DNA of 64,000 nucleotides. Origin: Paracentrotus lividus. Taxonomy: Eukaryota; Echinodermata; Echinoidea; Camarodonta; Echinidae. Below the pieces are notes generated by a model. It was given only the letters and a program-made list of their open reading frames with translations. It made no database searches and had not been told where the DNA came from. Below are positions 55,255 through 64,000 of the stretch, one piece after another. The DNA lies in assembly GCA_940671915.1 (NCBI GenBank), contig CALNVZ010003426.1:26717636-26781635 (forward strand), read 5' to 3'. A program made the translations under genes and the position numbers. Within the stretch, counting starts at the first letter, position 1. Each line of letters starts with the position of its first letter.

Positions 55255-55668
55255 AGACCGACTAGCTTTAAAGCTAGTCGTAGTGATGCCCAGACAGACT
55301 AGCTTTAAAATTAGTCGGTCACGACGGACTAGCTTTTCCTTCAACACAACCCGGTTATTACGGACTAGCTTTAAAACTCGTCCGTCTCTACGGACTAGTT
55401 TGAAAGCTAGTCCGCCAAGTTAGTCCGTCATGACAGACTAGCTTTAAAGCTAGTCGGTCACGACAGACTAATTTTAAAGCTCGTCCTTCGTGACCGACTA
55501 GTTTGACGGACTAGCATAAAAGCTAGTCGTAGTGATGCCCAGACTGACGAGCTTTTGAGCAGGACTAGCTTTACAGTTAGTCGGTCATGGTGTGAAAGCT
55601 AGTCCGTTGCGCTTTTCTGCGGCGATGTTGTTGCTGCTGTCTTGACAGACTAGCATGACGGACGAGGT
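55255..55668. repeat. Palindrome array 2 (GACGGACTAGCTTT half-sites)
   Basis: About ten palindromes or half-palindromes built on GACTAGCTTT/AAAGCTAGTC with GACGGA, GACAGA or GACCGA leaders, packed in 414 bp. Most symmetric units are at 55259, 55358, 55390, 55430 and 55466. The words AGTCGTAGTGATGCCCAGAC occur twice (55277 and 55525), so part of the array was itself duplicated. The right edge TGACGGACGAGGTTA is the inverse of the left edge of array 1 (TAACCTCGTCCGTCA). Confidence 0.8.
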
Positions 55669-55863
55669 TAATATGGCTTCACCAGCTTGTCAGAGACGTC
55701 AAATCTGAAATATTAGAAGATATTATAACGATACGATTAAAAACATTTGTGGTATGCGAGTCACTAGAGATGGTAAATTCTCATTTTTGACTCATTTTTC
55801 TGGGTAAGCCGGATAACTATCAAAGTATAATGCTTGGGTGCATTAGTGTCGAAATCTTATTAT

Positions 55864-57680
55864 GATACGGAAGCGCATTCGGGCAATTCTGGATCAACTA
55901 CTGCGGCTCTCGACGAGAGTATCGATCAATAATTGGAAAAACGTTTGCTTTTAGGAGACTTCTTGAAGGAATCTATAAAAGGCAATCGCTTTCGTTAACT
56001 TTACAATAACAGGCTTTCGTACATGCTACTTGTTTACACTCTGCTGTACATGCCAGTGCTTCATTAAACCGCGGATTAATATTTTGAAGAAGGTCTAGAT
56101 GATATACTAAGTATGATTTGGTCTATTAATTTATTGTTTCTCTATCAGTATTTTCAAGAAGGGATTGATGTATAATTTGCGATGTTATGTTATAAAGGAA
56201 ATACTTTTCACATTAACTACCAAGTTCGAATCCAGCTAGGTTTTCATGGCCGGAGGCACTTTGATTGAAAGTTTTGTACATTTTTTTTTTTTGTCTTCCT
56301 ATGTTATAATAAACTTCTTTTTCACGTCATGCTGTCCTATTTACTCTCAGTCTTATAACTGTATAATACGGAACCGCATTCGGGCAATCCTGCATCAACT
56401 ACTGCGGCTTTCGAAGAGAGTGTTAATCAACAGTTCGAAAAGTATTTGCACTAAGAAGACTTCTTGAAGGACATTACAATTTATCAGCGGTAATAGCTTT
56501 CGTTGACTTTGGGAAGGATTTAAACAACGTGCACCATGTGCACAGAGGCAAGATAAAAGAGGTACTCTATGATAATGCACTGCTGGTTTATGGCAACCCA
56601 GAGAAGCTTGCTTTGTAGGCCACAACCAAAACGAAAGTATGCTTACCTGATGAGGAAACGGTCTTCCTTGATCATGTTGATTTCTCTTTTGGTGTGCCAG
56701 AAGGTTACACCCTTGCACCATTACTATGTTGTTGCTTTGGCATATGCACTATTTAGTGCATATTCACAAACAACGACAAACAATAATGGTGCAAATTAAA
56801 GATGTGACATAAGGAAGAGATGAGGAACTTAGATGCATATAGTACATCGATATAGCTGTCGGGTATATCCGGTTAATTGTCCTTGATTTTGCTAATGACA
56901 TAGCCTGTGGATCTGACACTGCAAGAAAGGCAAATGAGTTTTTATTGAGAGTATAGAAAGGGTGGAAGGCAATTGGCCTTCATCTGAATGACACAAAAGG
57001 AGATAATAAGAAGAAAAAAGGGGGAGGGGAGTTGGCTAAGAACATCAATGTTGTAACCATCTCAAACATGAATAGGGCCTAACACAAGTCAGGCAATTGA
57101 CTCAAACATCTTGATTCTGGGATAGCCACAACCGAACAAGATGTAAAGATCAACAAAACTCTTAAAAAAAAGAGACGTTCACAAAATGATGTTTGGAAAT
57201 CCAGCTTAAAATATGACATACAGAGAATTAAAATTATTTGACACTATGATAGAATCTCTACGACCAGAATACTGTGTGGAGCTATATAAATCACAGTCTT
57301 TGACCGTGCAATAATAATAAACAAATCATTGGATTGTCAATATATACGCCCTGACTACCGGCTGGTAGGATCATTGAAGAGAATAATATTGACTCGTATG
57401 CAGAATAAAAACAAAAATTAATGATAATAATAAATGAAATATATCAGCTACACTCTAGAGGGTTGAATTAAGAAGGGCATAATGTTCGAGATCCCAAAGT
57501 GACTGCAAGCCTACTTTCCCCCGAGAGCTATCTCGTCTTAAAAGGAGAGAAACATGAGGCAGGAAGTCAAACAATATTATATCAGCGTGTTAAAGCGAGA
57601 AACAGGCTTTGAGCATCGTAGGACTGTTATTGTGGATACACTGGCTTGGAGGGGATACGTTCGTGGTCTCCTAAATTAGC
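55864..57680 (+). pseudogene. LINE reverse transcriptase relic with duplicated fingers
   Basis: Plus strand: RIRAILDQLLRLSTRV and FAFRRLLEGIYK (55872-55975), repeated as RIRAILHQLLRLSKRV and FALRRLLEGHYN (56376-56475); then LSAVIAFVDFGKDLNNVHH, HRGKIKEVLYDNALLVYGN, TKVCLPDEETVFLDHVDFS, GVPEGYTLAPLL, DFANDIACGSDTARKANEF (FADD box as FAND), KAIGLHLNDTKG, then IATTEQDVKINKTL, WKSSLKYDIQRIK, and a C-terminal FEHRRTVIVDTLAWRGYVRG (to 57678). The order matches RT families with AF.DF.KAFDS..R and GV.QGDTLAP..F. The duplicated finger segment is unusual. Dead: several stops, catalytic change. Confidence 0.65.
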
Positions 57681-58261
57681 TAGTAGTGTTCTCCGTATTT
57701 TGCTGGCACAACCATTTTGTGTTTTTCACCAACATGATCAATTAATACAATTCTTTGACACGGCCACTGAGTTGTAAGGCTATCCTCATCTCTAGACCGA
57801 AATTGGTTCAAGTGTCGAATGGAGTGTGTGCTTGCAGACTATGATATGCTCGACCTAGCAGTATTCAATTCCTCTCAATTAATTTTAAGATAATCGCAAT
57901 AACTATTGTCTTGTGTGAATAGGTCGTAGCTCGCCAATAACATTAACATTACCTTTGTACACAAAATACCGTTTTTTTTACCGTGAAATATCGAGGGGTT
58001 ATAAATAATACCCTTCATTTTTTTTTTTTTTAATAGACATTATTAAAAGGTGATTTAATGTATGTCTGACCTAACTTGATGATAATTGTCAACATTTTTT
58101 TAAAAATATGTATATGTATCAGAATGAAATTTAACAGCCATTCTCCATAACTCCCGGAAACTTGGTAAATTTAGTTACCAATAATTGGTTTTCAAAACAG
58201 TTTTGTCAAAATGCAATGTAAAATTTTTAGCAAATGACGAAACCATATAATGCATAACTGG
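57681..58261. other. No gene recognised
   Basis: AT-rich spacer between the LINE and exon-like copy H. Nothing supported. Confidence 0.4.
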
Positions 58262-58920
58262 GCAATTCAAACATCTGTCGTTAGCTTGGTTTCGGGGAGC
58301 TTAAAGGTAGTGTCATCCTTTTTCACAAATTGCGAAAACTATTGCAACTTGGCATAACTTTAGAATATGATCAACCTGTACTGTCTATTCAATCTTACTG
58401 TCATAGGTTGCCTAGATCCGTAATATGAAACGAAAATCTGACTACCAATCTTGACCAGCTCTCCATCAACATCGTTGATATTACAGCGCGTGCAGCACAG
58501 ACCACACACAACAAAATACACACGGCGCATCGGCGTGCATTATTCTCTGCGCTAACGGTCAGCGGTTCGCACCGTACGGTATATTTTGCGAGGTTCGAAA
58601 AAATAGGAATGAATTTTGATAATCGCAATATAATGACAAACATACACATTTGAGCTTAATCATGTTGTGGGAAGATATAGTCATTGATATACTACTATAT
58701 CCTCTCAAAAACTAGAAATTTAATATTTTTGCCTGCAAAAGGATGACACTACCTTTAAACAAACTGGTTGGATAGTGCTGACTATGGCAGCGCGATCAGT
58801 ATGACTTTGGTGAGGGATTGCAAATACGGATTGTAACCATCGAAGCTGTGGCACGTTTACCTCAACTTCATCTAAATACCAAGCATTTGTCGGATGCCAC
58901 AAACCAGGTGAGGTTACTAC
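58262..58920 (+). other. Exon-like repeat, copy H (subfamily II), split by a MITE
   Basis: The left part 58262-58304 (AAACATCTGTCGTTAGCTTG, CGGGGAGC-TTAA) and the right part 58755-58915 flank a piggyBac-like MITE. Removing it restores continuity with the other copies. The core reads IVTIEAVARLPQLHLNTK, HLSDATNQ, then CAG/GTGAGG (GT at 58908), open in the common plus frame without stops. The minus strand is also open (WHPTNAWYLDEVEVNVPQLR). It links the two subfamilies: TIEAVARL as in C and D, NTK.LSDATNQ close to B and F. Confidence 0.55.
58305..58754. mobile_element. piggyBac-like MITE (family PB1), copy 2
   Basis: 450 bp with perfect ends AGGTAGTGTCATCCTTTT and its complement, flanked by TTAA (58301-58304 and 58755-58758). 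It is inserted inside exon-like copy H. The interior matches copy 1 over its full length, including CAATCT.ACTGTCATAGG, GCGCGTGCAGCAC and CACCGTACGGTATATTTT. The minus frame at 58649-58401 is a by-product. Confidence 0.85.
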
Positions 58921-59057
58921 TAAACATTTTTAGAAGTTGTCTAATCAATATATATATATATTTTCGGGGGGGGGGAAATGTCAACATGAATCCAATTCAT
59001 GAAAGAAACACACACACACACACGATGGTAAATGTACTATCAATCAATATATTTAAA

Positions 59058-60772
59058 TTTGTAAATCTCTTATACCCTACTTCTGTTTCAACTTTCCAGT
59101 TTCTTGGCATCGTTGAGAGTAGATCAAGTATATAATAATCATGTTTAATAATAATAGAAACATAAAATATAAACACCTGGAAATTGAGACAAAATGTAAT
59201 TTTACATATGTAATGTAATTGGGTAAAGTTGTTACATCGACATGGGGTCGGTGATTTTACACACAAAATCAACTGTAGCACAACCATTAGGCATGGCTAG
59301 GGGGTATATTAGTGACATACAGGTACCTTCCCAAAAGTTGAAGCCGCGGCCTGCTGCGTGAACGCCGCACAGCGGGCTTATAGGCAGGATATACCGTTCC
59401 CCTAGTATTATTCTTCCGTTGACTTAATTATAAAGCGCCGCTGTGCGGCGTTCACGCAGCGGGCCGCGGCTTTAACTTTTGGGAAGGTACCATATGGCCG
59501 TGTGTCATGAATTGGGTGCAAAATGCGTTAAAATTTGTAAAAATTAACATTGTCACAAACAAACATCTCTAGTTTGTTAATGGTTAGTCAAACATGTATA
59601 AAAGTATACATATATTGAAAGCTCAGATTGTAAGGAAGATGATTAACATATTTGTGTGCCTGTACAGGGTGTTTCATTAAAGCTATACAAGGTGTTACAA
59701 GGTGTTACAAGAGAAAAAAAAATGATTCATAATTTCAAGGGCAACTAATTTCTACTGCTTACATTAAATTAAATAAATCAACTTAGACTGTGTTCATAAG
59801 ACATTATGCTTCTAAAAAATGTAAACTTGTAATACAAAATTATTCTTTCCAACCGCGCTGCAGAGTGTATATAAAAAAATTGTTTAAAACTGGCAGAAAT
59901 CCTGTCTTTTACATTTTAATTATAACTTCAACAAAGTTTATTACAAAAAAAAAATATGTTTCCATACAATTGTGTATCTACGTACATGCAAAAAATGGGT
60001 GAAAAACACAAATGGCATGTTACAATGTTGGATGCCTGCAATGCATTGTTTTTGAGCCGTGCATGCATGCCGTTTGTTTTAATTGTTAAATTAATTGATT
60101 AAATGACTTTTGAAAAATCTACTTCACATTTATTTAAAACCAGATAAAATTCCAAAGAGATTGATTTATCACTTAACCTATCAGACTGATTGGATACAAA
60201 TTTATAACGCAACAAAGAATAAGATAGTAACACAAATGGGAATTCCTTATGCTATAACACATGCCTCCACCGGAGGATCTTCCCCTCCCTACCTTTCCCC
60301 ACTAAAATTATCTTTGTATTAAAACTATGAGCAGGACAAAGCTCAAACTTCATAGACATGTAGCATGATGAATTATCTACAATTTGAGACATTGTACAGC
60401 TCATGACTGTATTTTGTCTTCACGCTATTCCCAAAAAAAAAATTGAACTATTTACCTCCTAAATTTAACGCCTCCACCATTTTACTATACCCCGATATAT
60501 ATGACACATGACCATATACTATATTTACAATACCAGACTGTCATCATGTGCCTTCGGTTGTAAGAGCTATTAAAAAACTCAATTTTTGTCAAAATTTTTC
60601 TTTGACCTGTAAAAAATGGTTTTTGTTGATTTACTTTTTAATTAAACAACGGCAGTTCATCACAGCTATATATATATATAGATGCCAGTGAGCACATTCT
60701 CTCTTGTTCCAGCTAAGCACACTGAGAACTGTAACAACTGACCCGTGTAACTTCCATCCCCGGTCTCCCCTA
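59058..60772 (+). mobile_element. TA-flanked TIR element, family T1, copy 4 (left-truncated, interrupted)
   Basis: 59058-59321 and 60500-60772 are collinear with copy 3 (AAATCTCTTATACC, CAGTTTCTTGGCATCGTT, ACATCGACATGGGGT, GGCTAGGGGGTATATTAGTG; then TTTACAATACCAGACTGTCA and the right end CCATCCCCGGTCTCCCC-TA). The left TIR is missing. About 1.2 kb is inserted in the middle, beginning with a palindromic MITE. A TACAGGGTGTTTC word at 59665 hints at another element end in the insert. Confidence 0.6.
59322..59491. mobile_element. Palindromic MITE (family P1), copy 2
   Basis: 170-bp near-perfect palindrome from GGTACCTTCCCAAAAGTT to its complement ending GGTACC, with GCGTGAACGCCGCACAGC inside both arms. 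Same family as 6135-6326. The stems here are better matched than in copy 1. The flanking target duplication is not clear because the insert continues on the right. Confidence 0.7.
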
Positions 60773-61689
60773 CTTTCTTTTCTTGATTGTGGCGGGCAAC
60801 TACTTTTTTCAAACCAATGTTCGCTTTGATTAAGGAAGCTAAGATTCTTTAAAAAAAAACATGCAAAAAAAAAAATAATAATAATAATAAAAAAAAAAAA
60901 AGGAATCCTGCTCCTCGATGATGCATAATTATATTACAGCTTATTGTTCGCATTGTTTTTAACAGCTTGAATCCTCAACTTTCCAAAGATGGTAAACTCT
61001 TTTTGCTTGGTTAAAAAGAAATGTATGAAAAAAAAAATTAAATATATATATATTTTTTTTTAATCCTGTCACTTTAAACATATTCTAAGAGACTCTTTCC
61101 GCAATTTGTCAATGTTTTGTCTGTATGCCTATGCATAATAACATGCATATGCATAGAACAATTGATTTGTTTGAGCTTGAGTTTGATTTTATTCACGGAA
61201 TGATTAAAAACAAAATCCTGCTATCAGCCTTAAAGGCTGCTTTTTTAGGAATGCCATACATTTTTACAACGATATAAAGATATGATACAAGATCTGAACA
61301 AGGTAACTCTTTATGCCATTGTTTGGAACATCAATCTATGTGAAATGCAGATTTTGATTACAACTTCTGCAAAACCATGTTATAGGCTTGCCCCCCCCCC
61401 CCTCCATCTGGTCTGGAGCATACTAAAACCATGAGATTTTTTTGTTTCATTATTGATTTCATCTACATGAATAATATTCTCGCCCGTAAATGCACAATAC
61501 CATTCCACTGCAGGAAGTCTTCGTGTGCTCTAGCTACGCCTACGGTAGGTACACGTATAGACGACAAAACTTTAGAGCCTTGGCGCCGTATTCGTTGCGT
61601 CTCCCCTCCTCACATAATGGATGCGCCTTGGTTAGTTTACAACATTGTTATACGTTGGATTAGAATTACAATTTAAGTGCAGTGGAATT
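60773..61689. other. No gene recognised
   Basis: A-rich and T-rich tracts (60850-60900, 61025-61065) and a poly-C at 61390-61401. The 81-codon frame at 61431-61676 has no recognised features. Confidence 0.4.
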
Positions 61690-61795
61690 GATATGTGCCA
61701 GAAGGTTACATCCTTGCACCATTATTATTATTATTATTATTTTTACTATGCAATATTAGTGCATGGTCAAAAACAACGACATAATCAGGGGCCGC
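61690..61795 (+). pseudogene. Fragment of the 55.9-57.7 kb LINE family, copy 2a
   Basis: GTGCCAGAAGGTTACATCCT(TGCACCATTA) and TTAGTGCAT..CAAAAACAACGACA match 56693-56785 (the EGYTLAPLL region), separated by an (ATT)n tract at 61723-61740. A short piece of a second copy of that LINE. Confidence 0.55.
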
Positions 61796-62869
61796 GGAGC
61801 AGGGGGTGAGGGGCTGCAGCCTCCGCCCCCCCCCCCACCAAAAAAAAAAAATCAGCGCCACGTGTACAAAACGCGAAAATGCCATACATTTGTGTTTTTT
61901 AATCCTTTTCGGCCAAGCCCCCCCCCCCCACCAATTTTGGCTCAGCCCCGAAAAACTCCTAGGAATAGGCTTTACAACCTGTCACCCCTCCCTTGTTTCT
62001 CTTTTTTATTTTGTTATTCTTTATTTATTTTATTTATTTTTTGTTTTAGTTTTTATTAGGTCGATACTGTAAACAAAAATTAAAAAAAATAAATAAATCC
62101 TTTGCGCAAAAAATCGGTCTGCCTGGTGTAATCGTATAATTCTCTTTCCCCCCCCCCCCCACAACCGCTATAATTTTACCACTTTTTTTCCTGCCCATTT
62201 TTTTTTCTTCATTTTTTCTTTTGATTGAGGAAAGAAAGATTTTTTTTTCCCAGTTTTTTCTTTTAAGTAGAAAAAAAAGGATCGGTACTGTAAGACCAAA
62301 GAATCGGTGTGCCTGGCGTTGTCGTATAATTCTGAACCCCCCCCTCACAATATTAATTTAACCACTTGTTTCCTGCCCAAATTTACACTTTTCTTTTCTT
62401 TAATTATAAAAAAGATGATTTTTCTCTTTTTTCGGGGGGGGGGGGTGGGGATGGGGGAGGGCAAAATTTGTGAAGCCTCGGTGACTGAAAAGTTGTATCT
62501 ATTTTTTTTTTCTTAAAAATAAAAATTTAAAAATTTGGGGTGGGGGCGGGTGGGATAAAAGTGTTTGTAACCTTTTTCCACATACACGTTGCGTAACCGT
62601 AAGGTCCCCCCCCCCCCATTCTATAATTTTAAATCCTCACTTTTGCTGCCCGAGCTATTTTGCTATTTGTAAGAATAAAACATCAATATGGATGAAAATC
62701 AAACCATACGCCAATCTCAAGACTAGATTTGCATGCACCCAAGCAGTTCACCAATGCCCATTTAGGTCACACTCAAACACTAGAATTTACACCCCGCGTG
62801 GGACAGAGATTTTAGAATTTGCGTTAAAATTGATTAAAATTTGTATTATTTTAATTAAAAAGGTATTGT
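61796..62869. repeat. Homopolymer-rich region with a 180-bp tandem duplication
   Basis: 62060-62280 and 62280-62440 share CGRTACTGTAA, AATCGGT.TGCCTGG, TCGTATAATTCT, a poly-C, TTTAACCACTT and TTCCTGCCCA. Poly-C runs are at 61826-61837, 61919-61929, 62148-62160 and 62607-62617, with poly-G near 62437-62447. No gene. Confidence 0.5.
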
Positions 62870-63430
62870 AGGCATACAAAGCAGCATTAAAACTTTTTTA
62901 TTAAGTTATAATCATTTAAAGGCAAATTATTATCTTTTAATAGCCATACTCTTTCTATGAAAGACGATCGATTCAACTGTTGAAACTCAATGATCAACGA
63001 TCCTGCAAGTTGGTCACAAAATGTCGGTAGATAACTGGTCATTTGCGGGTGTTTAATAACTTTTTATATTGTGCTATTTCAATTGTGACGGAATACGGAA
63101 AGCAGCACTAAAACATATGTCATTAACATATAATTATTTTATGGCGAATTGTCATCTTTTAATAGCCAAACTATTTTTATAAAACGATCGATGATTTTTC
63201 AAGTTGGTCACAATCATAACTGGTCATAATTTGCTAATGTTGAATAAATCTTGATATTGAGTTATTTCAATTGTAACGGAATGCAAAAAGCAGCACTAAA
63301 ATACACATCACTGAAAAAGAATTATGTGGTGGCCAACTGATCACTTTTTATAACCCATTTTTTTTTAATCAAAGGTGATCGGATAACGATCGATGGTTTT
63401 GCAAGTTGGCCACGGAACGACTTGCAATTA
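62870..63430. repeat. Three-unit degenerate tandem repeat (about 190-220 bp)
   Basis: Each unit contains AAAGCAGCAYTAAAAC (62878, 63097 and 63287), a TTTAATAGCC.A-like word, an ACGATCGAT palindrome and CAAGTTGGYCAC. Unit 1 also has a second GATCAACGATC. No coding frame. Satellite-like, family unknown. Confidence 0.55.
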
Positions 63431-64000
63431 TTATAGAGACTATGATAGAATCTCTACCACCTGAATACTGTATGGAGCTAAAACATAGTCTTTGACAGTG
63501 TAATGAAAAAAAAAAAATCATTGGATTGTCAATATATGCTTACAGTTGCCCTGACTATCTCCTGGTACGATCATAGAAGAAATGAAGAGCTTAGATGCAA
63601 AAGGGACTAAATCCACTTTTGAAAAAAAAAAAAAAAATGAGTTATTGATATCAGGCCATTGTTCATGTACTTACCCGTTTTTTAACAAAATGATTTTCTT
63701 AAACATTGATTGCAACTGTTAGAAGATGCGTTATGTAATTTTCCATTTCCATAGATAAACAAATTCCATTTCCTCTGAAGTTTTAAAAGCGGGATGAGTC
63801 CCTTTCGCAAGTAAGCTCTTAAAATATTGACTTGAGGGTTGAGCTGGTAGGGCATAATGTTCGAGATCCAAAACTGACTGCAGGCCTTATATATATAGTG
63901 TTGTGCCTATACACTATGGAGAAACACTTCTATCTAACATAAGAAACATGCCACATTCTCCCCTCCTAAATGAGATGGCTCCTGGAGGATTCGTAGGCCT
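63431..64000 (+). pseudogene. Fragment of the 55.9-57.7 kb LINE family, copy 2b
   Basis: GACTATGATAGAATCTCTAC, GAATACTGTRTGGAGCTA, AAATCATTGGATTGTCAATA and CATAATGTTCGAGATCC match 57240-57500 in the same order. The copy runs off the right edge of the window. A GGGACTAAATCCACTTTTG word near 63604 resembles the motif of the TIR element at 7615-8422 and suggests a further small insertion. Confidence 0.5.

Noticed and set aside
58401-58649. 82-codon minus-strand frame
   Set aside because: Lies wholly inside the piggyBac-like MITE and is not conserved in its sister copy at 53178.
61763-62072. Overlapping Pro/Phe-rich plus frames of 88-98 codons
   Set aside because: Read through poly-C and T-rich tracts; no real coding signal.

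Overview
The window reads as non-model metazoan nuclear DNA. It is AT-rich and crowded with homopolymers, microsatellites, non-LTR retrotransposon relics and short inverted-repeat DNA elements, with almost no long open frames. Recurrent TAGGCCTA-type words, DIRS-like gag/RNase H relics, a CR1-like LINE whose ORF1 carries an SGNH esterase, and the general LINE mix suggest a marine invertebrate deuterostome, most likely an echinoderm such as a sea urchin. That assignment is an impression and was not tested by any search. There are 727 unknown bases at 26880-27606.

Host genes are scarce. A good first coding exon (1800 down to 1725, minus strand) has a CCAAT box and a CACGTG E-box upstream, so a gene leaves the window on its left side. 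A possible terminal exon at 51144-51395 (+) would end in a transmembrane anchor and is followed by an AATAAA signal. No rRNA, intact tRNA, CRISPR array or bacterial-type operon was seen.

The most unusual structure is an exon-like segment of about 76-80 bp, embedded in about 200-300 bp of wider homology. It recurs eight times (near 3.9, 6.9, 12.3, 19.3, 29.0, 39.5, 52.2 and 58.9 kb), always on the plus strand. Seven copies end in the splice-donor-like string CAG/GTGAG, and the eighth has lost it. At least two further blocks are shared by neighbouring copies, so the window looks like a degraded tandem duplication array later filled with transposons.

Layout: 0-2 kb host gene 5' end; 3.8-12.4 kb exon-like copies A-C with TIR elements, an L2/CR1-like LINE tail and a DIRS-like gag relic; 13.7-18.7 kb a LINE, a TA-flanked TIR element and an inverted pair of 15-bp minisatellites; 19-23 kb copy D, a 1.4-kb foldback and a relic of a transposon-associated protein; 24.5-28.5 kb a TIR element, LINE relic, gap and tandem repeat; 28.9-37.2 kb copy E, a CR1-like LINE (minus) and a DIRS RNase H relic; 36.2-39.5 kb palindrome array, Harbinger-like MITE and copy F; 42-50 kb 30-bp repeat elements and two head-on LINEs; 51-59 kb candidate membrane exon, copies G and H, two piggyBac-like MITEs, a second palindrome array and a LINE; 59-64 kb a fourth TA-flanked element, LINE fragments and short tandem repeats.

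Several insertions sit in one member of a duplicated segment whose partner still shows the empty site. This fixes target sites (TA, TAA, TTA, TTAA) and relative ages from this sequence alone.
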